Of a stretch of DNA of 64,000 bases, positions 54,844 through 63,780 are shown in pieces (positions within the stretch are counted from its first letter, which is position 1; each line of letters opens with the position of its first letter). The stretch spans positions 44,138 to 108,137 of the forward strand of contig NZ_JASISP010000012.1 of assembly GCF_030063185.1 (NCBI RefSeq), in the 5' to 3' direction. This DNA comes from Arthrobacter sp. H35-D1 (GTDB taxonomy: Bacteria; Actinomycetota; Actinomycetes; Actinomycetales; Micrococcaceae). The translations under genes and the position numbers were made by a program. The notes under the pieces are model-generated. The model saw only the letters and a list, made by a program, of their open reading frames with translations. It was not told the origin of the DNA and did no database searches.

Positions 54844-56330
54844 TGCAACCCCTCAGCCGCCGCAGTGCCCTGTTCCTGGGAGGTGCCGGGGCCGTGGCCA
54901 CCGCAACGGGTGCGGCAGGATTGCTGTGGGGACAGGGCCCTGGGTTCCTAGCCGCCGTCGGGCAGGAACTGATCGAACCACAGGCCCTGCATAGTGCCGA
55001 TGGTCGGCTTCAGGTGAAACTTTCAGCGGCCCTGGGCCAAGTGCGCATCGCAGGCAAGGACGCCACCGCGCTGTCCTATAACGGGTCCCTGCCCGGCCCC
55101 ACTCTATTTCTGCAGCCCGGGGACCGGGTGAACGTGGCGCTGGAGAACAAGCTGACGGATCCGACCAACCTACACGTCCACGGACTGCATATCTCCCCGC
55201 GGGGCAACAGCGACAACGTGCTGGTTTCGGTCGAACCGGGAACGTCCTTTGACTATGAGTACCGGCTGCCGGCGGACCATCCGCCGGGTGTGTACTGGTA
55301 CCACCCCCATCGTCACGGACGCGTTGCCGACCAGATCTTCGGCGGCCTCTACGGGGCGATCATCATCGAGGACTCCCAGCCCGTGCCGGTCAGCCGGGAA
55401 CGGGTCCTAGTCATCTCTGATATCTCCCTCACCGGGGGCGGCTCCATTGCCGCCGTGTCGGCGATGGAAAAAATAATGGGCCGGGAAGGTCTCATGGTCC
55501 TGGTCAACGGCCAACTGAGCCCGGACCTAACCGCCCGGCCGGGCGAGCGTGAACGATGGAGGATCATCAATGCCTGCACCTCCCGGTACCTGAAACTGCG
55601 CCTAGATGGCCAGCACCTGCAGCTGCTGGGTCTGGATTCGGGCCGCTTCCAGAATCCCAGGGACGTTGAGGAGGTGCTGCTGGCCCCGGGCAATCGGGCT
55701 GACCTGCTCGTCACCACCGCCACAGGGACTGCCATCCTGCGCACCCTGCCCGTGGACAGAGGAAGCATGGGATCCATGATGGGCGACAACAACGGAGGCG
55801 GACAATCCCGGCCCGGCCCGGACGGGACCGTCCTGGCCACCCTTTCCGTTACCGGCGCACCGGCCGTTGGGCTGGGGCCCGTCCCGACCCAGCCGACACC
55901 GCGGGATCTGCGGGCCACCCCGGTAACAGCCCACCGAGAACTGGTCTTCGCCATGGATATGAGCATGAACAGCGGCGGCATGGACGGTGGGATGGGGTCC
56001 GAGATGATGAGTTTCACCATCAACGGCAGCCCGTTTGATCCGGCAAGGGTCGACACCACGGTCCCGGCCGGTGCCGTCGAGGAATGGACCCTGCGGAACA
56101 CCAGCCCAATGGATCACCCCGTGCACCTGCACGTGTGGCCGATGCAGATCATCGAACAAGCCGACCAGCCCGTGGATAGCGCCGCATGGCAAGATGTGGT
56201 CAACATCCCGGCCCGCAGCAGTGTCCGGGTCCGGATCGCCTTCGATGACTTCACCGGCAAAACCGTCTACCACTGCCACATCCTGGACCACGAGGACAGC
56301 GGCATGATGGGATTGATCGAAGTCCGGTAA
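54843..56330 (+). CDS. Tat-exported multicopper oxidase
   Basis: The 495-residue protein has a twin-arginine signal (PLSRRSALFLGGAGAVAT). The four copper motifs are visible: LHVHGLHIS, VYWYHPHRHG, HPVHLHVWPM and YHCHILDHEDSGMMG, including the type 1 Cys-His-Met set. A methionine-rich stretch (MDMSMNSGGMDGGMGSEMM) may bind Cu(I), as in CueO. It oxidises Cu(I) or organic substrates outside the cell and protects against copper. Confidence 0.93.
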   Translation: MQPLSRRSALFLGGAGAVATATGAAGLLWGQGPGFLAAVGQELIEPQALHSADGRLQVKLSAALGQVRIAGKDATALSYNGSLPGPTLFLQPGDRVNVALENKLTDPTNLHVHGLHISPRGNSDNVLVSVEPGTSFDYEYRLPADHPPGVYWYHPHRHGRVADQIFGGLYGAIIIEDSQPVPVSRERVLVISDISLTGGGSIAAVSAMEKIMGREGLMVLVNGQLSPDLTARPGERERWRIINACTSRYLKLRLDGQHLQLLGLDSGRFQNPRDVEEVLLAPGNRADLLVTTATGTAILRTLPVDRGSMGSMMGDNNGGGQSRPGPDGTVLATLSVTGAPAVGLGPVPTQPTPRDLRATPVTAHRELVFAMDMSMNSGGMDGGMGSEMMSFTINGSPFDPARVDTTVPAGAVEEWTLRNTSPMDHPVHLHVWPMQIIEQADQPVDSAAWQDVVNIPARSSVRVRIAFDDFTGKTVYHCHILDHEDSGMMGLIEVR

Positions 56331-56386
56331 CCCAGCGGCCTTACAGTTCTTTGCATGATTGAGAAAACCGATGAAGGAGCACAACA

Positions 56387-56797
56387 ATGAGCTACGCACA
56401 CACCATCACCGTCGCCCTGCCCTACGCCGAAGCAGTAACCCGGACCCGTGAAGCCCTCTCGGAGCAGGGCTTCGGCGTTCTCTCCGAAATTGATGTCCGC
56501 GCCACCTTCGAGGCCAAGCTCGGGTCCGATGCCAGCCAAGGCCTAGGCGACTACCTCATCCTGGGAGTCTGCAATCCTGCCCTAGCCCAGAAAGCTCTCG
56601 CCGCGGACCCCGACATGGGACTGCTGCTGCCCTGCAACGTTGTGATCAGGCGCGGATCCAACAGCGACACCACCGTCATCCAGACCATCGACCCGCAGAC
56701 CATGGTGCAGCTTAGCGACGCCCCGGCCGTCGCCGAAGTCGCCGCCGACGCCGATCACCGACTCCTGGCAGCACTAAAGGAACTCGAAACCGCCTGA
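56387..56797 (+). CDS. DUF302 domain protein
   Basis: The 136-residue protein has the DUF302 core: YAEAVTRTREALSEQGFGVL, EIDVRATFEAKLG, YLILGVCNPALAQKAL and GLLLPCNVVIRRG. DUF302 proteins often accompany metal or sulfur stress genes; their activity is not defined. A ribosome-binding site (AAGGAG) precedes the ATG. It likely belongs to the multicopper oxidase operon. Confidence 0.88.
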   Translation: MSYAHTITVALPYAEAVTRTREALSEQGFGVLSEIDVRATFEAKLGSDASQGLGDYLILGVCNPALAQKALAADPDMGLLLPCNVVIRRGSNSDTTVIQTIDPQTMVQLSDAPAVAEVAADADHRLLAALKELETA

Positions 56798-56967
56798 GAA
56801 CCTGCCAACATGCGGCGAGGGACCGCCCGCGGACAGAACGAATACGGTTGAACTCTGCGTGGCACAGAAGCCCGCCATCCACTGTGCTGTGTCGGCTGGA
56901 TTATTCACCCGGTGCCTGGCTCAGCGTGGCCATGTTGGCGGAAACCACTGGGTGCTCGAGTTACCAT

Positions 56968-57348
56968 CAGGGGTCAATCCGCGTAAACTTGAGGCAACAT
57001 TCTAGACGGCGAAAATCGGCGCCCCGGAACGCTGGCTTCCGGTCGGGAAGCCGGCCGAAGGTGGTGGCCGGCTTCCCTAAAGGGTTCTCGCCGGGAACAC
57101 ACAGGCGTTCCAGGTACTCCTTTGCGCTCAGTTCACCGCGTGAGTATCGCTCAGCAAGGATCTCGCGGGCACCTGTGGGTGTCTCAGCGGCCCCGATCTC
57201 CGTATCTTAGGGGTTCCCGGCTGTTGTTCTGGATAATGTCGTCGCCAGCGGCGCGGACCTCGCAAATGATGACCCAGATGAGGCCAATAGCCAACAGCAG
57301 GCCTATGGCCCACCACGCGCCCATGCCGAACCCGATGTCTCGCCTCAT
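56968..57348 (-). pseudogene. Decayed SHOCT membrane protein
   Basis: ATG 57348 opens MRRDIGFGMGAWWAIG with a single hydrophobic helix ending in IWVIICEV. The frame is lost near 57210. The neighbouring frame reads TGAREILAERYSRGELSAKE and YLERL, the SHOCT domain, then runs through a hairpin to about 56968. One base is missing. It is a paralogue of the protein at 54568. Confidence 0.65.
57045..57077. terminator. Terminator-like hairpin
   Basis: GGGAAGCCGGCC (57045-57056) and GGCCGGCTTCCC (57066-57077) form a perfect 12-bp stem with a 9-nt loop at the 3' end of the SHOCT remnant. Confidence 0.65.
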
Positions 57349-57380
57349 CTAAGTTAAACCACGGAAACCCCGAATACATG

Positions 57381-57445
57381 CGATTTGGTTCAACTGTAGT
57401 GAGATGAACTTGCTGCAGTTATCTCACTCCAGTTGAACCGAAACC
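57381..57445. repeat. Long imperfect inverted repeat upstream of the MFS/ArsR pair
   Basis: GGTTCAACTG-t-AGTGAGAT (57387-57405) pairs with ATCTCACT-c-CAGTTGAACC (57421-57439), a stem of about 19 bp with one mismatch around a 15-nt loop; partial pairing continues outward. It may be a terminator, an operator or the end of a mobile element. Confidence 0.6.
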
Positions 57446-57661
57446 TCGAATCCAGGCTCAATTTGGATCTGCCCCGTAAATTGCTCGTCTCGGGTATCGA
57501 TAGTCCGAGAGGGGAACCCTGAACGAATGGTGCCCCAGCCCTGCCCAGGGATCGTCTCAGGCGTCGGATTGTAGACTTGTAGCAAAGAATCGAAGTGCAC
57601 GAGTGCACACCTATGCACATTAACGGTATGGTGAGTTGATTGATTCTTGGAAAGGGTCCTG

Positions 57662-58894
57662 ATGCTTGCAGTGTTTCGGGTACGTGCGTACCGCAAATTG
57701 TTTACTGCCCAAGTGGTCGCTCTGCTCGGGACGGGCCTGTTGACTGTGGCTTTGGGGCTGTTGGCCTTTGATTTGGCTGGTGACCGGGCCGGGGCCGTGT
57801 TGGGGACGGCGTTGACCATTAAAATGGCAGCCTATGTTTTGGTGGCCCCGGTCATGGCAGCTTTGGTGGAGCGGCTGCCGCGCAAAATGGTCCTGGTCGG
57901 TGCGGATGTGGTTCGTGCCGCGATAGCGTTGTCCTTGCCTTTCGTGGCTCAGGAATGGCAGATCTACGTCCTGATTTTTGTTCTGCAGTCGGCCTCGGCG
58001 ACTTTCACACCGGCCTTTCAGGCCCTGATCCCTGTCATTTTGCCACAGGAGCGGGACTACACCCGGGCGCTGTCGCTCTCGCGCTTGGCCTATGATTTGG
58101 AATCTTTGGTCAGCCCCATGATCGCCGCGGTGTTGTTGACCGTTATCTCTTACAACAACCTCTTTTTGGGCACGATGGCCGGGTTCTTGGCTTCGGGCGT
58201 GCTGGTGGTTACCACCGTTCTGCCACCGGTCCCGGTAGCGGGGAACAAGGGTTCGGTGCTGCATCGCACGACGTTGGGTGCACGGATCTTTGCCCGGGTA
58301 CCGTCGCTGCGTGGCTTGTTGGCCTTGAATCTGGTCGTGGCGGCCGCGACTGCGCTGGTGCTGGTCAACACGGTGGTTTACGTCCGGGAAATCTACGGGC
58401 TATCCAATACTGATGTGGCCGTGGCCTTGGCGTGTTTCGGTGCTGGTTCGATGGTGGTGGCATTGACTGCGCCCCGTGTGCTGGAGCGCGTGGAGGATCG
58501 ATCCCTGATGCTCGCCGGGGCCTTGGTTCTCATCGTGGGGCTGGGCGTTACGGTGTTCATTTCTGCCTCCGCTTTCCCGTGGTGGTTGTTGTTGGCCTTG
58601 TGGGTGGTTTTGGGGGCGGGGACGTCGATGATCAACACGCCCTCTGCTCGGTTGTTGCGCCGTGCCGCGACGGACGCGACCAGGTCCTATATCTTTACCG
58701 CGCAGTTTTCCCTCTCCCATGCCTGCTTTATGATCACCTACCCGGTGGCTGGGTGGATCGGGGCAGGGATGGGGCAGCCCACTGCCGCGCTGGTCCTGGT
58801 AGTTCTCGCTACACTGGGTACTGGGTTTGCCCTTAGATTATGGCCGGCGCACCCCACGGAAGCGATGCTGGAAACAGTACGGGAAGGTGCATAA
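57662..58894 (+). CDS. MFS efflux transporter
   Basis: The 410-residue protein has about 12 helices and begins directly with the first one (FRVRAYRKLFTAQVVALLG). The central segment ALVERLPRKMVLVGADVVRA is the family loop. It resembles bacterial MFS exporters of the TetA(P)/MefA group. ATG 57662 has GGAAAGG upstream. The following ArsR gene starts two bases after the stop codon, so export is probably controlled by that repressor, perhaps in response to a metal. Confidence 0.85.
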   Translation: MLAVFRVRAYRKLFTAQVVALLGTGLLTVALGLLAFDLAGDRAGAVLGTALTIKMAAYVLVAPVMAALVERLPRKMVLVGADVVRAAIALSLPFVAQEWQIYVLIFVLQSASATFTPAFQALIPVILPQERDYTRALSLSRLAYDLESLVSPMIAAVLLTVISYNNLFLGTMAGFLASGVLVVTTVLPPVPVAGNKGSVLHRTTLGARIFARVPSLRGLLALNLVVAAATALVLVNTVVYVREIYGLSNTDVAVALACFGAGSMVVALTAPRVLERVEDRSLMLAGALVLIVGLGVTVFISASAFPWWLLLALWVVLGAGTSMINTPSARLLRRAATDATRSYIFTAQFSLSHACFMITYPVAGWIGAGMGQPTAALVLVVLATLGTGFALRLWPAHPTEAMLETVREGA

Positions 58895-58895
58895 G

Positions 58896-59255
58896 ATGAC
58901 CCAGGCGCAGCCTGCACCGGAACCGAGCCTGCATCACCCAGACGAGCCCAATAAGGAACGGCTGGAGGCGGCGACCTCAACGTTTGGGATGCTCGCAGAC
59001 CCCACCCGGCTACACATCCTGTGGTTGCTGGCAAGGGAGCCGGCTGATGTGAGCCAGCTCGTGGAACGCACCGGAGCCAGCCGCACCTCGGTCAGCCAGC
59101 ACCTGGCCAAACTACGTTTCAGCGCACTGGTTTCCACACGTAAAGAGCATCGTCACGTGATCTACTCAATCTCTGACGGGCACTTGGGCCGGTTAGTCCA
59201 GGAAGGCCTTAATCATGCTGATCACCGGGTGAGTGGGGAACCAACCCACGAATAA
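58896..59255 (+). CDS. ArsR/SmtB-family transcriptional repressor
   Basis: The 119-residue protein has the ArsR winged helix: FGMLADPTRLHILWLLAREP, DVSQLVERTGASRTSVSQHL and the wing VSTRKEHRHVIYSI. The C-terminal DGHLGRLVQEGLNHADHRVS segment carries the HxxxH-like alpha5 region typical of NmtR/CzrA zinc, nickel or cobalt sensors (several histidines, no cysteine). It likely represses the MFS gene and itself. Confidence 0.9.
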   Translation: MTQAQPAPEPSLHHPDEPNKERLEAATSTFGMLADPTRLHILWLLAREPADVSQLVERTGASRTSVSQHLAKLRFSALVSTRKEHRHVIYSISDGHLGRLVQEGLNHADHRVSGEPTHE

Positions 59256-59494
59256 CCCCACCCATCGCCACCGGCCCGGAATAGAGCACAGCAGAAAGGA
59301 CGCCAAATAACCACTGCGCCTCTTTGCGCTCGTTTCATGTTGGAGTCGCCGCTGCAATCGTGCCTTTTCTGGCGGCCTCGCGCTGCCCCAAATAAACGAC
59401 TTGCTAGTCAAGACCATCACGGATCCGGCGCGCGAAAACATTGCTGACTCTGAGCCGTCCACGCACCACGTTCATCGATGAGAAAGCCGGACTT
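59256..59494. other. Spacer, no intact gene
   Basis: About 240 bp after arsR. Short fragments on the plus strand look like leftover coding DNA, but stop codons break every frame. Confidence 0.3.
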
Positions 59495-59965
59495 ATGAGG
59501 TACTCACGGGAGGGACAGAATCTACTGGCAAGCATCCCCGGCCACGGCACTTTCACTGTGACCGCGGAGGCGGTGTCCATGATCGATGTGTTCGGCGGTG
59601 TTTTGCATTGCTACCAAGGCTGCGGTGGCTGCCGCAAGCAGGGCCTGTATTTCTCACGAACGGAACCGAAGAAGCTGCTTCGGTGCCTACTCAACGGTCC
59701 AGAGCAGGCTGGAGGAGATACCGACGATGATTGGGGCCTGCCAACCGGGGAAGAGATACTGATCAGTGTCAGCCACGAACTGGCAGCTAAGCTTGACGGC
59801 GCCGTCTTGGACTTCGGTCAGTACAACAAGATCCAACGCTTCGCGTGGCTGACAATGCCCGCCGTCAAGGGACCAGCCTGCACCTGCCGACGCTCCATCG
59901 GACCATCGGCAGGAAAACGCTCACCCTGCCTTGACGACCAGCGGATCGGCCTGACCGACCTATAA
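59495..59965 (+). CDS. Hypothetical cysteine-containing protein
   Basis: A 156-residue soluble protein from ATG 59495; the frame is open to a TTG at 59441. A notable cluster HCYQGCGGCRKQG sits near residue 40, and CTCRRS and PCLDD occur late, so metal or Fe-S binding is possible. The family is not recognised. Its position between the ArsR/MFS pair and the recombinase module suggests accessory DNA. Confidence 0.45.
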   Translation: MRYSREGQNLLASIPGHGTFTVTAEAVSMIDVFGGVLHCYQGCGGCRKQGLYFSRTEPKKLLRCLLNGPEQAGGDTDDDWGLPTGEEILISVSHELAAKLDGAVLDFGQYNKIQRFAWLTMPAVKGPACTCRRSIGPSAGKRSPCLDDQRIGLTDL

Positions 59966-60321
59966 AAAACGAAACCCGACACAACTACCAACGTGGTGGC
60001 AAGGGAAAGGCAAAGATACGAAAGATTTGTGGTGTCCGCAAACGGTCACCACCGAACACATCAGCCCCTGACATACATCGTGCGACTGCTGGCCCGTCTA
60101 CTGCTCTGTAGGGTGTCCGGGGGTCTGACCCGTGACGGTGGTATGAAGCGGAACGCTGTTTTGGCTACTTGAACGCCCAGCTGGAGTTACATGGAAATTG
60201 CTGGAGGGTTAATTTGTCGTTTTTTGCTCTCAGATGCCTATGCTGATCTTTTCTAGCTTTCGGTGCCATCAGTAGGATCCCTCTTTCACGCAACATCCGG
60301 TATTTAATTCGGTATGGATGC
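59966..60321. other. Noncoding flank of recombinase module 2
   Basis: About 355 bp without a convincing gene. It should contain the downstream end of the module; no repeat matching the upstream flank (63750-63909) was recognised by eye. Confidence 0.35.
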
Positions 60322-62301
60322 CTAGCCCGGTTCTGTCGTGAGGCGGGCTCGGGGGTAGTCAGCCCAGTCGTGACCACTGTGGGCGCTCCAACGTTCCGCG
60401 GCATAAATTGATATGCCCAAGAGGTCGGCAAGCACGGAGGGCGGGAGGTCTCTGGCAAGGCTCAGGAGCGCAGTATTCTTCGCGGATCTTAGATTGATGC
60501 CCCTCTTCACGAGTGGTGCGGTCAAGGCCGCAGTTGTAAGGTGTCGACCGGCTCGCTCGCCTTTAAAGAGCCATATGTTGTCATCGTGAACGGCTCTGGT
60601 CTCGGTCCCCAACAGCTGCCGCAACAACAATCCGAGTGCTTCAGGGAGCTTGATCGGTTCGGTTCCGAGCGAAAGGTATGTAGTGTCGCCGTCTCTCCTG
60701 ACCGCATCCCGTTGAAGAGAAACCAGTCGAGTAAGTGCTGTCCCGTAGACGATGGCAAGGAGCCCGCCGACGCGCGAGCTCAGCTGAATTTCGTTCGTTG
60801 TGAGGAGAACTTTCACCCAAGCCCATCGCTGATCATCGGAGCCCCCTGCAGCCACCAGTCCTGTTTTCAGGTACTCGCTGCGAAGTCGGGTCAACCCTTG
60901 GGTGCGTGCCCAGCGGATGAAGGGCGTGAGCTCTTTGCCAATCCTGCCGCGGGTTGCCACGTAATCATCAAAGATGCGCTGGGGCACGACGCCCATATCC
61001 AGGTCGAGCGCATCGAGCCTATCAAGGAGCTCGGAGACTGCGATCAGATGGGCTTTGGATACGGTATAGCGGCTGCTTTCATCTTTGGTGCTGAGATGCG
61101 CGTCCTCGGCAAACCGAGGGTTGACGATCCATGTGGCGTATCGCCTGAGCAGTGCCCGTCTGGATGGGTTTGGGAGAGTTGCGAAGAATTCTCTTTCCCA
61201 TACTTCTAATCGAATGCGATCGAAATTTTCTGTGGGGACGACTCTGGATTCCATGAGTAGGGCGGCGAGGTACCCGATGGCCCTCTTCGCGCGGTGTTCG
61301 GCTACCGCATGGAGGGAAATTGGGGTGTGGCCGGAGGTCATGTCATGAACGACCTTCGCCATGGGGCTGTTTCTTATCCAGACAAGAACTGAATCGGCTT
61401 TGGTTGGGTCGCGGAGCAGGTAACTCTCCAGGGCCAATAGCTGTGGTTGTGTGGTGCCGTCTTCTTTGGATATTAGAGCTCGTAGGAGTCCGGGGATGAG
61501 GCATGCCGCGCAGCGGATGCCGCTGAGTGGCTTTTGGTCGTTACCGCAGCCGGCGCATTTGCCCAGGTCATGCTGGTCGGCGCAGCTCGGACAGATGGGA
61601 CCATTTTCACTGAAGTACGGTGCGATTCTGTGGTTGCCACAGCGAGAGCAGGTGCGAGGATAGCGGAGAAGTGACTGGTTGCATCCTTGGCAGAGGGGCC
61701 ATCCGTCTCTTGTGGCTGCGAGAGAGCGTATGTTTCCACAACGAGCGCAGATGATTGGCGGCGGGGTGTAGCATCGTTCGCACACGGGACCTGTCGCGGT
61801 TCGTTGGATGATGATTCCCATTTTTTCGCAAACGTTGCAGATCTCGTGGCTCCGTTCATCCTGGCGCCAGCATCTTGTGCAGAATGGGGCACCGCCGATA
61901 AGGCGATGTCCGCCCGCATGGATTTGGCCGCAGCGAGTGCAAGACGGCGTAGTTGCGCGGCGGTTGCATGTTCCACATCGCTTGCCTCCTTGCCCGTCGC
62001 GGTGAGGAAGCTTCATAGTTCGACTGCAGGACGAACAGCGGGGGAGCCGAATATTCTCGAAGCCGCTCGCACGGAGGCCTTTGATTAGGTTGTGGGCTGT
62101 TGGCGTTGCGTCGGAGCGACCCGATGTGAGTAGGTCAGGTTTTGATGCTAGTTCCTGAACGAACCGGACACGGGTCTTCGGGCCGCCCGAATTCATTGCT
62201 ATTGAGATGATGAGCGAGCTGGGTAGTTCTGGCACTTCTTTTTGGCACGCCCGCGCAATTTCTTCGAGGATTCGGTCTGGATCTTGGGGCGGCGGACTCA
62301 T
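60322..62301 (-). CDS. Multi-zinc-ribbon protein with recombinase-like C-terminus (module 2)
   Basis: The 659-residue protein has an N-terminal helical part (PDLLTSGRSDATPTAHNLI), then 12 CxxC pairs in about 200 residues (CSSC, CGTC, CTRC, CTRC, CNVC, CERC, CARC, CQGC, CSRC, CPSC, CAGC, CAAC), enough for six zinc ribbons. The C-terminal 350 residues are helical and resemble a tyrosine recombinase: SSRVGGLLAIVYGTALTRLV corresponds to the Arg I region and LPPSVLADLLGISIYAAERW to the helices near the active site. The H-x-x-R box and the tyrosine are not recognisable, so it is probably a non-catalytic partner that binds DNA or RNA. Starts at ATG 62301, overlapping the HTH stop. Confidence 0.8.
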   Translation of the reverse strand: MSPPPQDPDRILEEIARACQKEVPELPSSLIISIAMNSGGPKTRVRFVQELASKPDLLTSGRSDATPTAHNLIKGLRASGFENIRLPRCSSCSRTMKLPHRDGQGGKRCGTCNRRATTPSCTRCGQIHAGGHRLIGGAPFCTRCWRQDERSHEICNVCEKMGIIIQRTATGPVCERCYTPPPIICARCGNIRSLAATRDGWPLCQGCNQSLLRYPRTCSRCGNHRIAPYFSENGPICPSCADQHDLGKCAGCGNDQKPLSGIRCAACLIPGLLRALISKEDGTTQPQLLALESYLLRDPTKADSVLVWIRNSPMAKVVHDMTSGHTPISLHAVAEHRAKRAIGYLAALLMESRVVPTENFDRIRLEVWEREFFATLPNPSRRALLRRYATWIVNPRFAEDAHLSTKDESSRYTVSKAHLIAVSELLDRLDALDLDMGVVPQRIFDDYVATRGRIGKELTPFIRWARTQGLTRLRSEYLKTGLVAAGGSDDQRWAWVKVLLTTNEIQLSSRVGGLLAIVYGTALTRLVSLQRDAVRRDGDTTYLSLGTEPIKLPEALGLLLRQLLGTETRAVHDDNIWLFKGERAGRHLTTAALTAPLVKRGINLRSAKNTALLSLARDLPPSVLADLLGISIYAAERWSAHSGHDWADYPRARLTTEPG

Positions 62302-62642
62302 TTGTGTCCTGGATCCTGTTGTGGGCGGTGAATCCGCGCGGGTCTTGGGCGCAGGTTGCCGATGGTTGTTCGAGTCTGTTCAACCGGGGTTGCGACTGCT
62401 TTCTCTTCTACGACTCGAACTTCTATCAAGTCGGAGGCAGTGCAGTTCAAGGCAGCGCACACTGCACCGATAAAGTTCAAGTTCGCGCGCTCGGGCGTTT
62501 GGGTCACCAGCCGAAAGACTTGCTCCCGAGAGAGGCTGACACCGAATTCTGCAAGAAGGGGAATCAATTCAGTGGTCTTAAAGAGTCCCTGATCAGCCAT
62601 CAAACGTCGTAGGTTCCATATGGTCTCAACACGCTTGGTCAT
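62298..62642 (-). CDS. Small HTH protein of recombinase module 2
   Basis: The 114-residue protein has an XRE-like helix-turn-helix (LFKTTELIPLLAEFGVSLSR, EQVFRLVTQTPERANLNF, ALNCTASDLIEV) and a conserved C-terminal NLRPRPARIHRP tail. It matches the module 1 HTH protein along its length. Overlaps the integrase stop and the zinc-ribbon start. A regulator or recombination directionality factor are both possible. Confidence 0.8.
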   Translation of the reverse strand: MTKRVETIWNLRRLMADQGLFKTTELIPLLAEFGVSLSREQVFRLVTQTPERANLNFIGAVCAALNCTASDLIEVRVVEEKAVATPVEQTRTTIGNLRPRPARIHRPQQDPGHK

Positions 62643-63748
62643 GATTTCTCCAGGTCATTGAAGCGGTGCAGAGCGTCGGCTAGGATTCGATTTTTGAAGT
62701 CGCCGCTGACAGAGGTATAAATTGCTGTCGTTGATGAATGTTGATGACCGACCTGTTCTTGAACGAATCGATCAGCATAGCCGTACTCGATCAAATGAGT
62801 GACATAGGAATGACGCAGGCAGTGTAGGGATAACGCAGGATCGAGGCCGGCTTCACGCCGCAGAGCTGTAAATCTTCGGTCAATGTATTCAAGGGACACC
62901 CGCGTTTTTCGTTCGGTAGGCCACAGGGCTGCAAGACTGCCCGGAATAAATAGTGATCGATCTTCCTCGATCCACTGCGTCATGCCGTCTATCCACCAAG
63001 CCAATTCCGGGACAAGTAAGACGGTTCGCCGCTTTGGTGCGCTACCCTTGCTCGCTTTGCCCCATCGAACATGTATGGCCGCGTATTGACCCCATTGGGG
63101 GACACGTGCATTCCCATGAAGGTCCTGTATATCCAAACCCCGTAGTTCTGCCCGCCGCAGGCCGAAGGAATAAGCAGTCTTGAACATTTGGGCATCTCGA
63201 AGTGCTGCCAACGCCCCCTTTCGGCCATTGCGAACGGCGGCTTCGACACGGGAGTCCGCATAGTTGAAAAGTGTCTCAATCTCATCGAGAGTTAGTGCCC
63301 GACGCCCTGGGTGGCCTTCATTATCCACGAGGTGCTTCGTGGTGTTCCACGGCAGGCAAATCTGCGAGGGCGTGTCTCCGAATTTGGTCTCGCAGATCTC
63401 TACCCAGTCATAGTCAGGGCTGACGAGATAGCTGCAAAAAACCTGCAATATCCCCTGCCGGTGCCTGATAGTAGAAACGGCGAGGTTTTTGGAACGCATG
63501 AAGCTCGAGTAGTCATCCAGATCTGAAGCTTGCCACTTCCAAGGATAGGAACCTGCGTATTCACCGAAGTGCCTAACGACGGTAGTTCGCTCATTGATGG
63601 TGGCGTCAGTCAGACTTCGACTTCGTTGTTGTTGCTCCCAAGATCCGAGCATCGATTCGTAGACCGCTTCGTCTGGGTGAAGGGCCGCGATCCCGGAATC
63701 GAGTGGAAGCACTTGCCGGAGGTTGCTAAGGTCTAAAAATTGTTGCAT
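62639..63748 (-). CDS. Tyrosine recombinase/integrase of module 2
   Basis: The 369-residue integrase has an N-terminal core-binding domain (LTDATINERTTVVRHFGEYA) and all catalytic elements: SFGLRRAELRGLD, LHCLRHSYVTHLIEYG and QVGHQHSSTTAIYTSVS with the tyrosine. It is homologous throughout to the module 1 integrase; GLPGRRPMT/GHPGRRALT and RHSYVTHL are shared blocks. Start ATG 63748 lies inside a palindrome. No evident ribosome-binding site precedes it. Confidence 0.9.
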   Translation of the reverse strand: MQQFLDLSNLRQVLPLDSGIAALHPDEAVYESMLGSWEQQQRSRSLTDATINERTTVVRHFGEYAGSYPWKWQASDLDDYSSFMRSKNLAVSTIRHRQGILQVFCSYLVSPDYDWVEICETKFGDTPSQICLPWNTTKHLVDNEGHPGRRALTLDEIETLFNYADSRVEAAVRNGRKGALAALRDAQMFKTAYSFGLRRAELRGLDIQDLHGNARVPQWGQYAAIHVRWGKASKGSAPKRRTVLLVPELAWWIDGMTQWIEEDRSLFIPGSLAALWPTERKTRVSLEYIDRRFTALRREAGLDPALSLHCLRHSYVTHLIEYGYADRFVQEQVGHQHSSTTAIYTSVSGDFKNRILADALHRFNDLEKS

Positions 63749-63780
63749 CTAATTACTGACTGTATGAATAGATGCAACAA
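63740..63780. promoter_or_regulatory. Perfect palindrome over the module 2 integrase start
   Basis: TTGTTGCATCTA (63740-63751) and TAGATGCAACAA (63769-63780) are exact inverted repeats separated by 17 bp, and the start codon lies in the left arm. The core TGCAT/ATGCA also occurs at the module 1 start. Confidence 0.65.

Larger units (their letters stand above)
60322..63780 (-). mobile_element. Complete integrase-HTH-zinc-ribbon recombinase module (module 2)
   Basis: Three genes in one operon, each start overlapping the preceding stop as ATGA (62639-62642 and 62298-62301), and a perfect palindrome over the first start codon. Gene order, sizes and domain content repeat those of the disrupted module 1. 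Because it recurs as a unit and encodes an integrase with a full catalytic set, I treat it as a mobile element; its true ends are not identified. Confidence 0.65.
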
